Both the position numbers and the translations under genes were made by a program. The notes beneath the pieces are model-generated. The model was not told the origin of the DNA and ran no database searches. It was given only the letters and a program-made list of their open reading frames with translations. DNA of 64,000 nucleotides from an uncultured Oscillospiraceae bacterium (GTDB lineage: Bacteria; Bacillota; Clostridia; Oscillospirales; Oscillospiraceae): positions 124,001 through 188,000 of the forward strand of contig CALXDM010000003.1 of the NCBI GenBank assembly GCA_944387065.1, given 5' to 3'. Of this stretch, positions 34,762 to 45,900 are shown one piece after another. The number at the start of each line of letters is the position of its first letter. Position 1 is the first letter of the stretch.

Positions 34762-36429
34762 TTAGGTAGCAGCCCCATCTTCCGGTAGTTTCAGGGCGGT
34801 CTGAACCGTAAACACCGCGCCGGTATAGCTCACGTCCAGGATGCTGTGGTGGCGCTCGGCCACGGCGGTCATCTGAGAGATGCCGAAGCCGTGGGCCTGG
34901 GGATCAGCCTTGGTGGTGCGCAGCATGCCCCGTTCGTCCACCCTCAGGGCCCCGTGGTAGGAGTTCTCACAGTAGACGCTCAGGAAGCCGCCGCGCACCG
35001 ACAGGCGCAGGCGGATGTACCGGTCTGCCTGTTCCGGCACCTTCCCTGCCCCCTCCAGGGCGTTGTCCAGCAGGTTCATCAGCAGGGAGCACAGATCCTC
35101 GTGGGAGATGGATAGGGTTTCCGGGATGCTGATGTCAGCGTCGAACTGGATCCCGGCGTCCTCGGCCCGGGAGTAGGTATTCTGGAGAATGGCGTTGACG
35201 GCCACGTGTCGGGTGAACTGGGGCTGGGCGGAGTGGGCGGCCAGGGACCGCCACTCGGCCAGGCTGCGGCCCAGGCGCTCCATATCCCCCTCCTGGTACA
35301 TGGCATCCAGAGCGGCCGGCTGGTGGGAGAATTCGTGGCGCAGGGCGGCGCTGTCCCGCAGCTTGGCCTCGATGGCCTGGTGGTTCTCCATCACCAGCTT
35401 ATTCTTCAGCGCCAGGGCCCGGGCCTGCGACTGCGTGCGGACGATGGACCGTGTCGCCTCCCATACGGACAAAAGGATGCACACCATCACCAGCCAGCGG
35501 TTGAGCCAGGTGAGCAGGTCGGTGTACAGCCCGACCCGCAGTTGCGTTATCAGCGAGACAAGATACCTGGACAGGTATCCGCCCCGGAGCCAGGAGACCA
35601 CCGAGCACACCAGCAAGAGCCCAGTACTGATCAGAGCCGCAAGAGCCAGTTTGTTCCAGAAGACGCGCTCCCGGTGAAGGGCCAGATAGACCGCGATAGC
35701 CAGGGTGACGAGGAGCATCAGCCTATGCCAACTCAGCAGGGACAGCCAGGGTTCTGGCAGAAAGTAATAGCCGGAGCCCACGGCGATGGGGTGGACGGTC
35801 ATCACCGCCGCCGCCAGCACCAGCAGGAGCAGCCGCCACTGGAAGCGCCCTCCGGCGGCGCCCAGCAGGAACAGGCCCGCCAGCAGGACCAGCGCCAGGG
35901 CCGCCGCGCCGGTGGACAAGGCGTAGTAGTTTCCGTAGGCGGTGGTCTCCGCCGCGCCGGCAGGGTCGTCGGTCAGGCGGGGCAGCGGGGGAAACAGATT
36001 CATGGCTTCCAGGGGGCGAAGATCCATGACCAGAAGCTCCCCGCCGCCAGCGGGCAGGGAGAGCTGCACCTGGCTTAGATTTACCGTCTCAGGGAGGGAA
36101 CGGGAGGTGGAGGAATAGAGCTCCGCTCCGTCCAGAAAGACGGATAGTTCCGCGCCGGTGATCTCAAAGATCAGCCAGAAGCCCCCAGGCCTCTCCTCCG
36201 GTAGGAAGAGGGAGAGACGGATCAGCTCCCTCTCCCCCAGATCCGGCTGCCCGCCCATGGGGTCAAAGGACCGTTCCGTCCCGTCAGCAGAGCGGATCAC
36301 GCAGGTCCCCCAATCCAGATAGGGGGTACCGGTATTACCCACCTGGGTGAACAGGCACAGAAAGGAGAGCACGCCCCCGCACAGGGTGAGGAAGACCAGC
36401 ACACAGATCCAGCGGGTCAGCTTTTTCAT
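34762..36429 (-). CDS. 7TM-type GHKL sensor histidine kinase
   Basis: This 555-residue kinase has an N-terminal membrane segment (residues 8-28), an extracytoplasmic beta-rich domain (about 30-160), seven or eight transmembrane helices (about 165-330) and a cytoplasmic kinase domain. This layout recalls 7TMR-DISM sensors. The phospho-acceptor is His365 in LRHEFSH, the N-box is NLLDNALEGA near residue 450, and GFGISQM is the G-box. The GHKL subclass typically partners with LytTR regulators, as with the convergent neighbour. The ATG follows GGGAGGCG. The signal is unknown. Confidence 0.9.
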   Translation of the reverse strand: MKKLTRWICVLVFLTLCGGVLSFLCLFTQVGNTGTPYLDWGTCVIRSADGTERSFDPMGGQPDLGERELIRLSLFLPEERPGGFWLIFEITGAELSVFLDGAELYSSTSRSLPETVNLSQVQLSLPAGGGELLVMDLRPLEAMNLFPPLPRLTDDPAGAAETTAYGNYYALSTGAAALALVLLAGLFLLGAAGGRFQWRLLLLVLAAAVMTVHPIAVGSGYYFLPEPWLSLLSWHRLMLLVTLAIAVYLALHRERVFWNKLALAALISTGLLLVCSVVSWLRGGYLSRYLVSLITQLRVGLYTDLLTWLNRWLVMVCILLSVWEATRSIVRTQSQARALALKNKLVMENHQAIEAKLRDSAALRHEFSHQPAALDAMYQEGDMERLGRSLAEWRSLAAHSAQPQFTRHVAVNAILQNTYSRAEDAGIQFDADISIPETLSISHEDLCSLLMNLLDNALEGAGKVPEQADRYIRLRLSVRGGFLSVYCENSYHGALRVDERGMLRTTKADPQAHGFGISQMTAVAERHHSILDVSYTGAVFTVQTALKLPEDGAAT

Positions 36430-36459
36430 TTCTACGCCTCCCTTCAGACTTTATACCAT

Positions 36460-36488
36460 ATTCTATCCGAATGGGCGGGAATTCACAA
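36460..36488 (-). promoter_or_regulatory. Promoter of the sensor kinase gene
   Basis: On the minus strand TTGTGA (36488-36483) and TAGAAT (36465-36460) are separated by 17 bases, about 30 bases upstream of the kinase ATG. Confidence 0.65.
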
Positions 36489-36562
36489 GCCCTTTGCGGT
36501 GCCCCTTTGGGATAAACAGCTCATTTTAATGCGCAAACGACATCCTCGATGGAAAGATTCTC

Positions 36563-36571
36563 TGGTATAAT
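36563..36571 (+). promoter_or_regulatory. Extended -10 promoter of the giant SLH gene
   Basis: TATAAT at 36566-36571 is preceded by TGG, a TGnTATAAT extended -10; the -35 position (TCCTCG) is poor, as is common with extended -10 promoters. It predicts a leader of about 100 bases and is divergent from the kinase promoter. Confidence 0.6.
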
Positions 36572-36677
36572 ATTAAACACATTTTTGGATGCCGCAGCGG
36601 CCGGGTTAGGGGACAGAGCATCTCCCTTGGCCCTTGCTCGGCAGAGGAATCGCATGTATGAGAAGGAGAGAAAACGA

Positions 36678-36911
36678 ATGAGGAAGTGTTGGGAACGGAT
36701 GGTTTCGCTGGCGTTGTCCGCGGTGCTGTGCCTGGGCCTGCTACCCACCCAGGCGCTGGCGGCGCTGATAGACAACACGCCGGATCAGAACAAGCAGATC
36801 TTGGAACAGCTGCGGGCGCTGTCGGGCAACGAGGCCACGGCGGAGCAGATCCTGGCCATGTTGAAGGAATACGGCCTGGTGGATGAGGACGGTACCATCC
36901 GTACCGACTGA
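36678..36911 (+). CDS. N-terminal fragment (signal peptide) of giant SLH protein, ends at in-frame TGA
   Basis: A 77-residue product starts at the ATG at 36678 with GAAGGAGAG ten bases upstream. Residues 1-28 form a classic signal peptide (basic MRKCWER, hydrophobic VSLALSAVLCLGLLP, then TQALA before the predicted cleavage). The mature start is followed by a helical segment ending EYGLVDEDGTIRTD and then TGA at 36909-36911. The same frame continues open for 9990 bases into the large SLH protein, so this is the 5' part of one gene broken by a single stop. The internal repeats place Trp at this position. It could be a nonsense mutation, programmed readthrough or a sequence error. Confidence 0.8.
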   Translation: MRKCWERMVSLALSAVLCLGLLPTQALAALIDNTPDQNKQILEQLRALSGNEATAEQILAMLKEYGLVDEDGTIRTD

Positions 36912-36965
36912 AGCGGAGAGATCTTCCTTCAGGAGGGCGGGCAGCCCCTGACCTTTGCCCAGGCC

Positions 36966-39900
36966 ATGGAGCTTCGGCAAGGCGCGGTAACGGTGAATGG
37001 ACGGGCCTGTGATGCCACCCGGCTAGGGCAGGCGCTGCGCGCCATGGAGGAGCTGGGCCTGCTGCCCGGCGGCGCGCCCGCCGGGGAATGGGAGCTGACT
37101 GTGGACGGCCAGCCCGTGGCTCCCGCAGAGTTGGGAAATGCCCTGGCGGTCGCTCAGGAGGATCCCGGGGAGAGTAACGGGCCGGTGGTGACGGCGCTGG
37201 GCACCCCGGTGGACGGGGACGGCTTGTCGGAAGTGATCTCCTTCCTATCGGAGTATGGCCTGCTGACCGATACGGGGGTGGCCGCCGACTGGTCCATGAC
37301 CCGGCCTGGGGAGGAGCGGGCCGTCACCGCCGAGGAGATCACCGCCATGGTGGAGGCGGGCAGCCTCAGCCTAGACGCGGTGGTCACCGTGGACGGCAGC
37401 CCCATCACCGTCCGGGATCTCCAGATCATCCTGGACATCGAGACGGAGCTCCAGCGGATTCAGGAGACCTATTTCCCCGAGGGGGATGTGGAGCTGAGCC
37501 GGGAGCAGGCACAGGCCCTGATGTCTCTCTACAACCAGCTTCTGGACGACGAGGGATTTTCCCTGTATAACAGCCAGATGGCGGCCGCCCTGTCCGCTTT
37601 CGATTTCCCCTCTGGTATCGACCGCACCGCCCGGGTCACGTTGGACTTCAGCGGATATAGCGCTATCGCCGACTCCGGCGGGACATTCAACGTGGCGTGG
37701 GATGTCAGCGATGGTTCCGATGTCTCCTTCAAGCTGCGGGTCCTAAACGGTTCCGGCACGGGGCTGAGCTTTTCCGGGCAGTCCGACACCGTCCTCACCT
37801 GTGAGGGCAGTGGAGGGACGCAGGCGCTGTCCTTGGCCAGCTGGGATACCGGCTGGGGTAACGACGAGCTGTGGAACGGGCAGCATGTGGTGTTTGTACA
37901 GGCCTATGATCTGGAGGGGGCCCTGTTCTCCAATGAGAAGGACTCCATCACCTACCCGTTGGTGCTCAGCAACGAAAAGTCTTTTGCCTCCATGCCCATC
38001 CAGTGGACGGTGACAAATGACGAGCGGACGTTCAACCTGAATGACAGCCAGAAATATCTTCTGAGGAATGGGGTCATCAGCGATGGCCAATGGAGCTACA
38101 CTACGTCTGGGTATCCCTACAATACCTGCTATGCCACTGGCGGGGCCGTCAGCGTAAAAGATTCCCTGTGGAGGGCCGCGAGTATTTCGTTCGGCCTTGC
38201 GAGCATCAACAACCTGAATACCTACTATTATCAGTATCTGAAGGTTACCGCATTGGTGGACGATACGCAGATCCTTGGCAAGGAGGTTGGCTATCTCAGC
38301 GATGTGGCGGCGGCGCTGAACTATGACGACTGCTTCTCTTTCGGGTCATGGGTCCTCCAGGCCTATTCACGCTCGGGCACACCACAGTATGTTTTTTACC
38401 ACAATACGAACAAGTCGACAGCGGTGACCCCCGTGGCAGACTCCAACCCAAGCTCGGATTCGGTTAGCGGCGCCTCCGGCTCCCTCAGCCAGAAGACCTT
38501 GGGCCAGATGAAACAGGCGGATTCGGTGACGCTCTCCGCCTCTGGGAAGTGGACCGCGGTGGGAAGCAACCGCAGAAGGGACTATGGATTCAATGAAACG
38601 TCATACGGCCTGCGGGTCTCCAATGAGACGGCGGCCAATGTGACGGTGACGGTCACCCTGGAGGACAACAAGGCCCCCACTGTGACCGGGATCGTCTTCC
38701 CCGCCGTTTCGGCTGGGGAGGAGTTCCCCGCCGGGACCCAGGTGCCCGTGACGGTGACCTTCTCCGAGCTGGTGCAATCCGACGGTGTGACCATCACCGC
38801 CAACGGCGTTACCTGTGATGCGGTGGAGGAGGGGACGTCCAGCAAGACTCTGACCTTCCTGTACCCGGTTTCGGCTGTGGATAATAGATTCATCAAAGTG
38901 ACCGCCGTCAATGGTGTGGAGGATATCAGCGGAAACGCCATGGGTAGCGTCGACATCTCCTACCAGTCCGGCGACATCTTGGGGCAGACGCCGATCCTGC
39001 GCGACGCTGTGGAAAGCGCGACACTGACCATCCAGGCGGGGGAGCTGACCTATACCCCGGAGTCCGGAGACCAGCCGGACAAGACCACCGCGGCGGTCAC
39101 GGTGGAACTCCTGCTCCCCACAGTGGAGGATACATCGTACTGGCAACAGTTCCGCGACATTCTGACCCCCACCCAGCTGGATGAGGACGGCCGCTATGTC
39201 AGCACAGCCTTGGAGGGCGTCGTGACCATCGGCGGAGAGAACCGGGTCATCCCGCTGGTACTGGATGATCCCAGCAGCCCGACAAAGTTGGCCGCCACCT
39301 TTGAGATCGACGTGCTGGATCTTCTTGACAGCAGAAATTTTGTGCTGGAGCTGCGGGAGATCGCGTCTGGGAAATGGATCTTCCACTCCTACGCACCGTT
39401 TTCCATCGAGCCCCCGGTGCCCCTGACAGCGGCGGACATCGACGTTATTCTCCCGAATGACTGGCCGGAGGAAAACGTGTTTGTCAACGCCCCGCCGGAG
39501 GGCTTGAAGCTCTCCGCCACCCTGACCGGAAGCGGCTACACCTGGAGCCAGCACAGGTGGTACTCCAGTGATGAGAGCGTGGCCAGCATCGACCCCTTGA
39601 CAGGAGAGATCAGTCTGTACGGGCCGGGCGAGGTGGACTTCTATGTCCGGGCCTGGAACGGCGATCTGGAGGAGTATCAAGACAAAGAGATCCCTGCGGG
39701 GGGAGCGGGCACGTATAGCAAGTGGGCGGCGCACCTTTCCGTGGGAGAAGGGGGCGCTCCCTACCTGACCATCCCAGAGCGCGCCCTTACCGCCCGGGCC
39801 GGGGAGGATGTAACCCTGCGCTGGGCCAGCAACCTGGTACAGAAAAACATGGAGTACGCCCAGGGCAGCAAAACCACCACATTTACCCTGGAGGTCTACC

Positions 39901-42900
39901 GGGGGAGGGCCGCCGCCGGCACGCCGGTGCAGACCCATACCATCGTCTATGACCCCGCCCAGCCCGACGGGACCATCACCATGGGCAATGGGGAGACCTT
40001 GCCCATGTGGATTGCCAATGCCGAGGGAGTGCTCACCCCAAACCAGTCCTTCGCCCTGTCCGGGCTAACCGAGATCACGGCTTCCGGCGGCGTCAGCTAT
40101 ACCCTGCTTCTGACCGCCAGCACGGCGGAAGGTGTGCCCGGCGGCCCGCAGGAGTTCACCCAGACGGCCACCGTGACCATCCTATCCTGGCCCGTCACCG
40201 CCACCCTGGAGCGGCCGGGGAACTTCTACCAGATCAACAACGGGACCCTGCCCCTGACCTACACCCTGACCAACTTTGACGCGGCCAACAATGGAGAATA
40301 TCAGCTCACCGTCACCGACAATGCCACCGGCCAGACGGTGGACTGCCAGGCCAGCGAGCCTGTGCAAATGGAGGACGGCACCTATACTGGCACCTTCACC
40401 ATAAATCTGGGGGCTGTACACCCCCAGGACGGCTTCCGAACCATCTATGACGTGTCCCTGCAGGCCAAAAATCCCGCCGAGGACGCCTGGAGCCGGGACT
40501 CCATCACCCTGTATATCTACGACCAAGATGCCCTGTCCATCCAGGTCCAGTCGGTGACGCGGGACGGGGTGCCGGTGGTCACTGTGAACGGGGATACCGT
40601 CACCATGTCCAACGAGGACTGGATTGCCAGCCTGAGCCAGGAGGAGATCCTGGCACTCAACCGGGACATTGATCTGCAGACCCAGCTGTCCATCAACTAC
40701 GCCGAGCACCCCTGGGGCGAGGCCAGCGACCGGGTGACCTGGTCCAGCGAGGCCAGCGATGTGGCCGCCGTCAACTATCCCCAGGGGGCCTACTACGAGG
40801 ACATCGGCAACCTGCCCTATACCGACTATGCCCCGGCTACCGAGTTCCTCCTGTCTGGAAAGGATGACGGAACCACTGTGGTGGAGGCCATCCACGCCCT
40901 GGCTGGGAACGCCCTCAGCGACCAGGTGGAGGTGACGGTGGAGACCCTGAAGGATAAACTCTACCTATTCCAGTTCTATCCAGCGGGGACGGTCCAGTTC
41001 AGCTACATCAGCGGCGACGGCCAGACCAAGACTGGCACCACCGATGCCGAGGGCAGAGCCGCTGTCTACGAGGCCAGCGGCATTGCCTCCAACGTGTATG
41101 CAGAGGGCGTCATCGGTGGGGAGAAGTACTTGGGCACCGTGTACCAGTCGAACCTGGTGAGCCAGGAGCGGGACGCGGTGAGCCTGGAACTCTATCCCCT
41201 CAACACCATCACCATGCGCAAGGCGGCCACCCTGCCCGTCTATCTGAAAAATCCAGACGGCACCCCCTTCACCGGCCAAGTCAAGATCCGGGCGGGCGTG
41301 TACCGCAACGGGGAGTGGTGCGAGGAGGCCTATGTGGATCCCAAGAACAACTTGGGGAATCTGGGGAAGACCGAGGACTTCACTGCACGCTTTGTGGACG
41401 GCGCATACACCTTCCAGTTCGACCCGACCCAATTTTCCACCGACAGCCAGCCAAATGCGGAAACCGAAAACCCGGTGACGGCGGTGGACGATATCCAGTT
41501 TGTGCTGGAGATCCGGGCGGACGGCTATTACCCCGTACTCTTTGCTGCCTACGGCTCCCTCAACGAGGACGATGCCGTCCGTCTGGCCCAGCGGGTGGTG
41601 AATCTGGAGGCCGTGCCCGCCGGGCAGGAGAACAAGCCCTATATCGTCCGGCAGGCCGTCTACTTCTCCGGCAGTGAGAGCGGCATCGGCACCGACGTGC
41701 GCAATAAGTCCGGCAAGGTGGGCCCCAGCGCTGCCTATCCCAACCTGCTGCTGTCCACCACCGTGTTCTGGTGGAGCGACAGCGGCGAGGGCAACCGCAC
41801 GATCCGCTATGTGGACGAGACGGGCACCGTCCTGTCCAGACAGACTGCAACGGAGAATGCGTATCCCTTCTGCTCTATGCCTGTGAGCCATGTCACCGTG
41901 CCCCTGGACGAGACGCAGCTGCAGAATCTGAACGTGGCCAGCCTGGGCACCCGCACCCTGAAGCTGCAATATATCTCTGACGGCATCCTGGTCAAGGATG
42001 AGAATATGCCCTGGCTGTTCACCAACGCCCTGGCCCTGGAGAACGTCACCCAATCCCAAAATCTCCGGGAGAGCGTGGAGGCGATGGCCCGGCTGCTCGC
42101 CACTACCAACAGCGACGGTGTCAGCGTGGGCAACGACTTCTTGACCCTGGGCATCGCCCTGGCGACCCAGATGAATATCAGCGTGCCCCTGGTTACCATG
42201 AAGCTTTCCCCCACCAAGGACCCCACCACCTTCCGCGGCCTAATTGCCGTTGGCCTCAACAACTTTGAGGATGACAACGTCTCCGGTGTGGACGCCGACG
42301 GCGGGCGGGGCTCCGATCTGGATGCCACACCCGGGCTGGACGCGCTCAAGGGCGTGTACAACCAGGGGGTGGGCGGATACTTGACCTCCCTCGGCAATCA
42401 GCTTGATATGGCGGCCCAGATCCTGGATGGGAATATCCGAAATGGGATCTCAGGCGGCACCATGACCACCGACCGGAAGCCTTACTTCGCCATCCAGGGC
42501 TGGTTTGAGATCGAGGTTACCTTTGACTTCACCCAGCAGAAGTGGGTCTTTACCACCCTCACCGGCGGAGCCACCGGTGGCGCCGGCCTTGGTTACGAGT
42601 GGACCTGGAATTTCATGGCTGGCCCCATCCCCCTGGTGGCCCAGCTGGAGCTGGGCGCCGCTGCGTCCCTGAGCTTTACCTCCCTATGGAACCCCGAGGA
42701 CCAGGGCGAGGACTACCTGACCCGGCTGCGCCTGTACGCCTACCTCCAGTTCTTCGGAGGCATCGGCTTTGACTACGCCATCGTGGCCCTGAAGCTTGGC
42801 ATGTATGGACGGCTGGGCCTGGAGGCACAGATTGAATGGCTGAACCGGGCCAACGGAGAGGTCTGGGATGGGCAGAAGTTGGACGTGACCGGCGAGGTGG

Positions 42901-45900
42901 GTGTCAAGTTCCAGGTGGAGGCCCTCTACTTCATATCCTACGAGAAGATCCTCTGGTCCCATGATGCCAGTCTATACAGCGGGACCTTCGGAAGCGACTT
43001 CGAGAAGATCGAGGACTATTGGGATGAGGCCCTCACCGGCGCGGGGGTGAGCAGCGAATTTATCCAGCCGTCCGAAGAGGGGGCATCCGGCAGCAGCCGG
43101 GCGGCACGTGCCAGCTTGCTGACAGCCGCTGCCGACGGCATTGGGATTTACAGCGCGGATCTGAACGCCACCTTCCTGGACCGGGATTACCTGCAAGCCT
43201 ACACCCGCAGCTACGACACCTCCGCCCCAACTTTAGAAGAGGAGCAGGGCTTTAGCCTCATCAGGTTCTTTGCCAATATCTTCGGCGGAGGCCGGAGCGG
43301 CTCTGCCGTGGTCAGCACCCTGGAGAACAGCTACAGCCAGGCCGGCCCGATCCTGAGCGATGATGGCGAGTACCTGTTCTATCTCAGTGATCTGGACGAC
43401 CCGGACAACGCCACCGCAGTGCGGGTCGCGTACATGGAGAGAAACAGCGGTAACGCCGGCTATACCAATGCGGGTGTGGTCGATGATAACGGCTTCGGCG
43501 ACAGTGGCCTGAGCGTCTCGGGCAGCGGAGATGATGTGGCCGCAGTGTGGAGCCGGGTTATGGAGAAGCCCGCCGTCACGGAACCGGGTCAGTCTGTCAC
43601 CACTGATATCCAGGCCCAGATGATGAACGACTCCGACATCATGGTGGCCATTCCAGACGGGGATGGCTGGAAGGTGACCAATCTGACAGATGGCAACGGC
43701 GTGGGCGATCTGGCGCCGGTGGTGACCCGGAAGGGTAACACCGTCTTCGTGTCCTGGCGGCAGGTGGCCTCCACCGACGCCATGGACGTCACCAACTTCA
43801 ACGCCCGGGACTACATCTACTACGCCGTTTCCACGGACGGGGGCGAGAGCTGGAGTGATCCCGCGCCCATCTACAACGGCACCTCTGGCTCTGTCAAGGG
43901 AATTGAGGCCGCCATGCTCCCCGACGGCACCGCCGCCGTGGCCTTCACCCTGGAGGGGGCTGGTCAGAACCTCGGAAGCGGCCAGTACAACCAGAACGTG
44001 GCCTACGCCGTTGTGGGACAGGATGACAGCGGGCGCTATGACGTGTTGCGCTATGCAGTCATGGAGGACGAGAACCTGTCCGAGAACCCTCAGCTGGCAG
44101 CGGTCACCCAGGACGGCACTCCCATCTTCATCCTCGGCTGGCACAGCGTGTCCGCCCAGGACGGCTCCAGCGACATCCGTCTGGCCGCCGTGGACGGGCA
44201 GGGGAATCGGATCACCGGCTTTGTGGACGCCCTGTCCGACCTGATCTCCAACAGCAATACCACCGTATCCGCCAACTTCCAGTTCGTGCAGAACGCAGAC
44301 ACCCTGGATGATTTGTCCATCCTGTGGAGCGGCACCGTGGATGACGAGACGTCGGGCGGCGCCGGGGAAGGCGCATCTTCCAAGGGCGTGATCTATGGCC
44401 TGCGCTTCCGCACCGTGGAGGAAAACGGCTATACCAAGGTCTCCGTCACCGCTGCCCAGCAGCTGATGGAGATGCCGGCCTGGACTACGGTGGACAACTT
44501 CAGCGCCTATGTGGATGGCAGCGGAAATGTCCGCGCGGCGATCCAGGGGACCTATTACGATTATGAGAACCCGGAAACGGTGAGCGTGGTCTATGATGAC
44601 GGCACCACAGGCACAGTCTCCATTCCCGGGGAACGCACCAGTCTGCTCACCTCCATTGGCGCGTATACAGACGACATCCGGGTGGACTCTGTCATCCCCG
44701 ACTACGAGCATATCCGCAAGGGGAGCAGTGTGCCGGTGCAGATCAGCCTGACTAACCTGGGCACCCAGCCCATCCGGCAGGTGACCGTGACCATCGGCGG
44801 CCAGTCCACCACCTTTGACTCGAACGGTGCCTTTACGGAGATTGGCCCTGGCCAGGTCCGTGCCCTGACGGCCTTCTACACCGTCCCGTCGGGGGAGAAC
44901 ACGGCCATTCCAAACCCGGAATACACCGTCTCAGTCGTATTTGCCGACGGCACGCAGGCCAGCAGTTCCGAAACCCTGGCCCTGAACGTGCCTGACCTGG
45001 GCATCGCCGACACCGACATCCTGCTGGAGTCCGCCGACGGCGATCGGGTGCTTCAGTTCACCCTCTTCAACAGTAGCGACGCCGAGCTGGCGGGCTCCAA
45101 CCGCAGCGTGAAGCTGGCCGTTTACAGCGATCCCGCCTGCACCAAGCCCATTGACACCAAGTATTTCCAGAAAACTGAGACCAGAGATGGCGGGGACGGT
45201 GTCCTGCTCACGGTGGACGGGGCACAGCTATCCCAGATTGATGAGGGCTCCTACACCGTGCAGTTCCGCTTCGATCTGGCCTCCTACATTCAGCAGGAGC
45301 TGAATGGGGAAACCCCCTTTAGCGATGAGGACGGCGAGGTGCGGGATGGCGGCGTGACCCTTTACGCCAAGGTTTGGGTGGAGGGCACTGATACGGCCTC
45401 TGGCCAGACGGGGGAGCTGGTGGAGTACGTCACCACCAACAACTCCGCCTCCGTCCGCATGGACAGCCTACTCAAGCAGGCTGACGGCAGGCCGGTGACC
45501 ATCGTCAGCCAGCTCAGCCAGTCCCAGGACGGCGGCACCCAGGTGGACGTCACCCTTCGCAACAACTCCATCGTGAACAGCCAGGACGGCAACCTCATCG
45601 TCACCCTTTACGATGCCCGTGGCAACAGGCTGGCCGTCCAGCAAAGCTACACCGCCGGGAGTGGGGAGGGCGGCCTGGTGTCTCTGAGCCCCGAGGAGCA
45701 CAAGACCATCACCTTCTACTTTGCCGAGCGCGGGGCAGCGCGGGCCGATGTCACTTACAGCAAGACCATGCTGGAGGAGAGCAACAACGGCGTGACCCAG
45801 CTGTACTTCCAGGGCATTCCCATTACGCTAGAGAGCTTTGCCCAGCGGGAAGTCGGCGTCTTTGCCGCCTCCGTCTCAGACCCCGGGATAGACTCTACCT

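Noticed and set aside
36549..36677. Start of the giant SLH protein at 36549
   Set aside because: It precedes the TATAAT at 36566 and lacks a ribosome-binding site; the ATG at 36678 has both a good ribosome-binding site and a signal peptide start.
36909..36960. Selenocysteine insertion at the TGA in the giant SLH gene
   Set aside because: I find no convincing bacterial SECIS hairpin at the needed distance, and the internal repeats have Trp, not Cys, at this position.
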